This document shows positions 59,684 to 64,000 of a stretch of DNA of 64,000 nucleotides, piece by piece. This DNA is from Bacteroidota bacterium (GTDB taxonomy: Bacteria; Bacteroidota; Bacteroidia; Chitinophagales; Chitinophagaceae). The notes under the pieces were generated by a model. It was given only the letters and a program-made list of their open reading frames with translations, had not been told where the DNA came from and did not search any database. The position numbers and the translations under genes are program-made. The DNA is taken from assembly GCA_018267575.1 (NCBI GenBank), contig JAFDYF010000105.1, positions 1 to 64,000 on the forward strand, read 5' to 3'. Position 1 is the stretch's first letter, and each line of letters begins with the position of its first letter.

Positions 59684-61300
59684 TTAGTAACCGGGGTTTT
59701 GAGTCATATTGGGATCTGATGAAAGTATGGTGGCTGGTATCGGGAAAAGATTATAGTGGCTATCCACTCCTTGACCAGACAATACATTCCCTTTCCATGC
59801 CCAAGTATAGGCACCGCTAGTAAAGAGGCCATAGCGTATGAGGTCAGTGCGCCTGGTGCATTCCCAATACAGTTCTCTTCCTCTTTCGTCCAATATATCC
59901 TGCAATGAAATACTAACTACATCCCCTTTTGTATTTCCATAAGCTCTTTCCCTAAGCGCATTAAAATAGGTTAATGCCTGTGCCTGGCTACCACCTGTAC
60001 CGCCGCGCAACACGGCCTCTGCATAAATCAGGTACTGCTCTGCCAAACGGAATACCGGGAAATCAGTAGATACCGAAGTACCATCAGCAGATGTAGGCAC
60101 CCCATTAATAGTGGTAGCTCCCGTAGAGGTAATATTTTTGAATTTCACCACAGGCAAGCCATCGGTAAAAGTGGTGAGGCTATTATTTTCATTGCTGGTA
60201 CTTGCGCCTGGCCAGGTGAACATGGCCCTAGAATCTGTATTGCCAGAGATGTCAGCGAACAAGCCAGGCAAATTAGGCGTACTGCGGTTGCCGCCCCATC
60301 CACCAGTTGCCACACCAAAACTAGCTGGCCCCATATTGCCATTGATAGCAGAGTTGACCAAATAGGTAGTGCCACCATAGATCTGTGATTTGGTGCCATC
60401 ATATTCCAACGACCATATCTGCTCTGGGTTATTCAGGTTATTATCTGCCAAAAAAAGATTTTGATATTTTGGCATTAAAGAATAACCGCCGCCAATCACT
60501 TTGCTCGAATAGGTAATGGCATCTGTACTTCTATCGGTACCTGTATAAGTTTTTGCGTTCAGATAAAGCCTGGCCAAGAGCGCCCAGTCTGCTCCTTGGT
60601 CAGCACGACCATAGGGAGCTGTTTTCACAGGCTTCAATAATCCATCAATTGCTTTCAATTCACTTTCTACATAACTAAAAATAAATTGACTGCTTTTTTG
60701 TGGTGGCAAGAAACTGCCCACCGGATCTTTTTCGGTGATATAAGCTACATTCCCAAACAGATCCATCAACACCCAATATTGATATGCCCTGATGAACCTA
60801 GCTTCTGCTGCATAATTAGCGATATCTGCGGCTTGCGTGCCAGAGATGCCCCTACTACTTACAAGAGTTGGGTCTGACTGTCTGATAAATTCATTGCAAA
60901 CGGCAATCACATAATAACAACGATTGTAAAGATTAGTGAGGTCGCCGGTTTGGGCCGACCAGTTGAACGTGTGCATTTCAGTAGTGCCCACATTTTCATC
61001 GTTCCAAGCACAAATGGCTTCGTCGGTGGAAAGGACTTGTGCGTTCCAATAACCACGGATAAAATCCGAGGAACCCGGGTCAAAGCCTTGCATATCTGAA
61101 CTGCCATTACCACTATTCCCCGAAAGCGCACTGGCTGCATACATTTTGATAGCAGCGCTTTGGTAACCAGTATAGGTGGAAAATACCTGGTTGGCCGTAA
61201 CATCATTGGTCGGCAATCGGTTTAGATCCTTGGTGCAGGAAGTAAAACCTAAAACGATCAGTACAGCCCCGGTTAAGTATATTAAAATTTGCTTTTTCAT
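59684..61300 (-). CDS. SusD/RagB-family starch-binding outer-membrane lipoprotein (locus 2)
   Basis: A 538-residue lipoprotein; lipobox FTSC, Cys22, then TKDLNRLPTND, the usual SusD opening. Family segments: GYQSAAIKMYAASAL, AEARFIRAYQYWVLMDLFGNVAYI, ADWALLARLYLNAKTY, RLAEQYLIYAEAVLRGGTGGSQAQALTYFNALRERAYG, LQDILDERGRELYWECTRRTDLIRYGLF and NLFPIPATILSSDPNMTQNPGY. It binds glucan at the cell surface and delivers it to the SusC transporter encoded 38 bases upstream. Confidence 0.95.
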   Translation of the reverse strand: MKKQILIYLTGAVLIVLGFTSCTKDLNRLPTNDVTANQVFSTYTGYQSAAIKMYAASALSGNSGNGSSDMQGFDPGSSDFIRGYWNAQVLSTDEAICAWNDENVGTTEMHTFNWSAQTGDLTNLYNRCYYVIAVCNEFIRQSDPTLVSSRGISGTQAADIANYAAEARFIRAYQYWVLMDLFGNVAYITEKDPVGSFLPPQKSSQFIFSYVESELKAIDGLLKPVKTAPYGRADQGADWALLARLYLNAKTYTGTDRSTDAITYSSKVIGGGYSLMPKYQNLFLADNNLNNPEQIWSLEYDGTKSQIYGGTTYLVNSAINGNMGPASFGVATGGWGGNRSTPNLPGLFADISGNTDSRAMFTWPGASTSNENNSLTTFTDGLPVVKFKNITSTGATTINGVPTSADGTSVSTDFPVFRLAEQYLIYAEAVLRGGTGGSQAQALTYFNALRERAYGNTKGDVVSISLQDILDERGRELYWECTRRTDLIRYGLFTSGAYTWAWKGNVLSGQGVDSHYNLFPIPATILSSDPNMTQNPGY

Positions 61301-61338
61301 TTTCTTTCAACATTTATTATTTGACTAAACGCTATTTT

Positions 61339-64000
61339 TTAAAATGTTAGGTTGGCTGATAAAACAACCATTCTTGGGATGGGGTATAAATTGTTATCTA
61401 TACCGCTAAATATTTCCGGGTTCAACCCAGTGTATTTGGTAATGGTAAAAACATTTTGCACAGTTCCAGCCACCCTCAATCCTACTTTGCCATGATTGAT
61501 TTTCCCAGCATTATAGGATAGGGTAACATTATCCATTTTCAAAAAAGAAGCATTTTCCAAGTAGTAGTCGGAAAAAAGCTGGCGGGTTACAAAGCCTGTA
61601 TTATAAACCGATGGGTTGATGTTTTGCAAAGTCACCGCTGAGTTGTTGAACAAGGCATTGGCAAAACCTTGACTCGATGCTTCGTTATTGTACACATAGT
61701 TGCCTATATTTCCGTGCAGCACGGTACTGATGGTCCAGCGATCAACCCTGAAAGAAGTATTAAAGCCAAAAATGGCAACGGGGTAAGGTGATTTTTTTGA
61801 AACATAAAAATCGTTCTGATCAATTTTACCATCGCGGTTCAGGTCCTCATATAATCCTTCAATGGGCTTGTTGGTTTTGGGATCGTAGATTTGTTTCTCC
61901 ACATAGAAGGCATTGGGCTCATGACCTACCGCATGTATTTGTATGGTTGATCCAGTACCGCCAGAAATTCCCCCAGTCAATACACCAATATATCTGGGGT
62001 CATTGAACAAGGTGAGGTTTGTAATTTCGCGATGGTTGTAGGCCCAGTTAAAACCAACATCCCAACTTATTCTTTTGGTAGATATGGGTACTAGATTCAG
62101 TAATACTTCAATACCCTTGGTTTCCATCGAACCCACATTGGCTGTGATCTGGTTTGCGAAATTGGTGCCCGGGGTAACATTCACGGTGTTCAACAGATTG
62201 GTGGTTTGCTTATCATATACATCCACCGATCCATTGATCCTGTTTTTCAAAAAGCCAAAATCAACACCAAGGTTGGTGGTAGCCGTTTGCTCCCATTTGA
62301 TATTGGCATTATAACCGTTCGGTGCATATACATGATAAAAAGAATCGCCAATCTGGTAGAGAGAAGTAATAGTGCTATAGTTATAAAAAGGCAGGTAATT
62401 ATACAAGCCGATCCCATCCTGGTTACCCGTAACACCATAGCTCGCACGTACATTGAGGGTGGAAACCACGTTTGAGTTTTTCAAGAAATTTTCTTGCTGC
62501 ATTCTCCAAGTAAGCGCCAAGGATGGGAACACCCCAAATCGGTTGGCGGGAGCAAAGCGGGAAGACCCATCCGTTCTGATGGAAGCAGCCAAAATATACT
62601 TATCCTCCAGTGTATAAATCAACCTCGCATAATAGGATAAGAGTGTGAACCTGGGTTTATCAAAAGGGAATGTGGGTTGTGATCCAGGAATCGTATCGCC
62701 TGATGAATAAAAATTGGGATAGTTATAATTGACGGTCAGATAATCATAATAACCATAGCCCGCTGTTGCATTGATATTGCTTTTGATAGCAGAAATATTT
62801 TTATTATAGTTCAAATAAAATTCCAGGGTGCTATTATTGACCTTCTGCAAATATTTTGAATGATAGCCAAGACCCGAGGTAGTGCCAGTGGCCCAAGCTT
62901 GTGCAGCATCCGTTCCTTCGTCTACATGGCCATAACCTTTCTGCCCTTCATAACCAAGGTTCAGGTTGGCATGCAAATCAGGGATAAAAGGAATTTTATA
63001 ATCGAACTGTACATTACCATATAATTTTTGCGTATGGCCTTTATCAAATTTTTGTTCCAATAACGCAAGAGGGTTTTGTGTTGCCAAAGCCCTTGGCTTT
63101 AAGTAACTGCCGCCCCCGGTGGTCGTAACCAAGGTTGTGTATTCATTATATCCACCGAACTGGCTGCCTTTTAAATAAACAGGTTGTGTGGGGTCCATCG
63201 CAATGGCCGAGCCAATAGCTCCCTGATTGGCAAAACGGGTATTTACCTGTGCCGCATTGATATTGATATCTACTTTTAAGTGGTCTTTCAACAAAACAGG
63301 GGTCAAATGCAACCCTGCTGTGTATCTCTCTAAGTTGTCTGTTTTCAAAATACCAGACTGGTCATTGTAATTTAGGGTGAGCCGATAAGGCATTTTTATA
63401 CTTTTCATAGAACCCGCGATCCCAATATTATTGTTGGTGCCAATACCCGTCTGAAATATTTGGTCCTGCCAATTGGTACTAGCAGCGCCCATTTCAGCTT
63501 GTTGGGATGAACTGCCATAAGTATTGATCATTTGCCTGAACTGGCTAGTTGATAAAACATCTACTTTTTTAGAAGCTTCCGATCCGGAAAACTGAGTGCT
63601 AAAGGTGATCACGGGTTTACCACTTTTTCCTTTTTTGGTTGTGATCAAAATAACCCCATTGCTCGCCCTCGATCCATAGATGGCTGCTGAGGCTGCATCC
63701 TTTAACACAGAGAAAGATTCGATGTCATCGGGATTAATCAATGAAAGCGGATTGGAAATCCCAGAATTTTGTCCTGTGCCATCCCCTTTCAGACCACCAG
63801 TTACAGGCACACCATCAATCACAATCAAAGGATCATTGCTCGCATTCAATGAGGCACCTTGGCGAATACGTATCACGCTCCCCTGACCAGGTTGGCCACC
63901 ATTGGGTGTGATCGTTACACCTGCTACTTTTCCCGCAATCAATTGCTCTGGTGTGGTAGAAAGACCTTCATTGAAATCTTTCGATCCAATGGAGGAAACG
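61339..64000 (-). CDS. SusC/RagA-family TonB-dependent transporter (locus 2), 5' part beyond window
   Basis: A partial gene: 887 codons of the C-terminal part are in the window, and the frame stays open to the edge (residues SSIGSKDFNEGLSTTPEQ before LIAGKVAGV). The signal peptide, the regulatory-like N-terminal domain and the TonB box lie beyond position 64000. The plug part contains GQGSVIRIRQGASLNASNDPLIVIDG and SAAIYGSRASNGVILITT; the barrel follows and ends in VVLSANLTF. First gene visible of the SusC-SusD-SusE-SusF-like locus, for uptake of malto-oligosaccharides by analogy with the Bacteroides starch system. Confidence 0.95.
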   Translation of the reverse strand, partial: VSSIGSKDFNEGLSTTPEQLIAGKVAGVTITPNGGQPGQGSVIRIRQGASLNASNDPLIVIDGVPVTGGLKGDGTGQNSGISNPLSLINPDDIESFSVLKDAASAAIYGSRASNGVILITTKKGKSGKPVITFSTQFSGSEASKKVDVLSTSQFRQMINTYGSSSQQAEMGAASTNWQDQIFQTGIGTNNNIGIAGSMKSIKMPYRLTLNYNDQSGILKTDNLERYTAGLHLTPVLLKDHLKVDININAAQVNTRFANQGAIGSAIAMDPTQPVYLKGSQFGGYNEYTTLVTTTGGGSYLKPRALATQNPLALLEQKFDKGHTQKLYGNVQFDYKIPFIPDLHANLNLGYEGQKGYGHVDEGTDAAQAWATGTTSGLGYHSKYLQKVNNSTLEFYLNYNKNISAIKSNINATAGYGYYDYLTVNYNYPNFYSSGDTIPGSQPTFPFDKPRFTLLSYYARLIYTLEDKYILAASIRTDGSSRFAPANRFGVFPSLALTWRMQQENFLKNSNVVSTLNVRASYGVTGNQDGIGLYNYLPFYNYSTITSLYQIGDSFYHVYAPNGYNANIKWEQTATTNLGVDFGFLKNRINGSVDVYDKQTTNLLNTVNVTPGTNFANQITANVGSMETKGIEVLLNLVPISTKRISWDVGFNWAYNHREITNLTLFNDPRYIGVLTGGISGGTGSTIQIHAVGHEPNAFYVEKQIYDPKTNKPIEGLYEDLNRDGKIDQNDFYVSKKSPYPVAIFGFNTSFRVDRWTISTVLHGNIGNYVYNNEASSQGFANALFNNSAVTLQNINPSVYNTGFVTRQLFSDYYLENASFLKMDNVTLSYNAGKINHGKVGLRVAGTVQNVFTITKYTGLNPEIFSGIDNNLYPIPRMVVLSANLTF

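Noticed and set aside
1..64000. tRNA or rRNA genes
   Set aside because: Spacers were read on both strands for tRNA-like T-arm motifs and rRNA segments; none was found, though a covariance search could not be run.

Overview
The window is a piece of a Bacteroidota chromosome, most like the Chitinophagaceae. The evidence is two SusC/SusD outer-membrane pairs, C-terminal type IX secretion (T9SS) sorting domains of both classes (A and B), three VCBS/UnbV lipoproteins, lipoproteins with short lipoboxes, no recognisable Shine-Dalgarno pattern, and promoters of the Bacteroidota form TTTG - about 19 nt - TAnnTTTG. No tRNA, rRNA, CRISPR array, transposase or prophage gene was found.

Left part (1-30 kb), mostly housekeeping: a PepSY-like secreted protein; a cystathionine gamma-synthase/lyase; a TIGR02757 protein; a fatty-acid hydroxylase; an FAH-family hydrolase; lysS; an SDR enzyme; a TetR-TolC-HlyD-EmrB drug-efflux operon (14.4 down to 9.8 kb) with a tandem operator in its promoter; an aldo/keto reductase; a cobalamin-dependent methionine synthase encoded by two genes (15.9-20.1 kb); a LOG/TIGR00730 protein; xth; an HU protein; a 37-codon ribosomal protein THX gene; pdxH; a coiled-coil protein; pyrH; and the translation cluster rplM-rpsI-rpsB-tsf on the minus strand.

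Right part (30.7-64 kb), mostly cell-surface nutrient capture. Locus 1 (minus strand) has SusC and SusD followed by two VCBS/UnbV lipoproteins of about 1,110 residues; a third lies beyond a T9SS type B protein. Locus 2 (minus strand, cut by the window edge) is SusC-SusD-SusE-like-SusF-like followed, after a terminator, by a secreted GH13 amylase. Between the loci lie a trehalase with an MFS transporter (minus strand) and an AraC and a LacI regulator (plus strand). A perfect LacI-type palindrome sits upstream of SusC of locus 1. The layout suggests regulated uptake of alpha-glucans and trehalose-like sugars.

The most unusual thing is in the spacers. At least ten families of degenerate, word-like repeats fill the intergenic DNA, often as inverted pairs. 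In the methionine synthase operon one such pair (40 bp, 30/40 matching) abuts exactly the start and stop of a small PD-(D/E)XK-type GxxExxY gene lying between the two halves of metH. I read this as a repeat-bounded insertion cassette and regard it as the best candidate for an undescribed system here. The same operon has a leader of about 200 nt with mutually overlapping stems and no class that I recognise.
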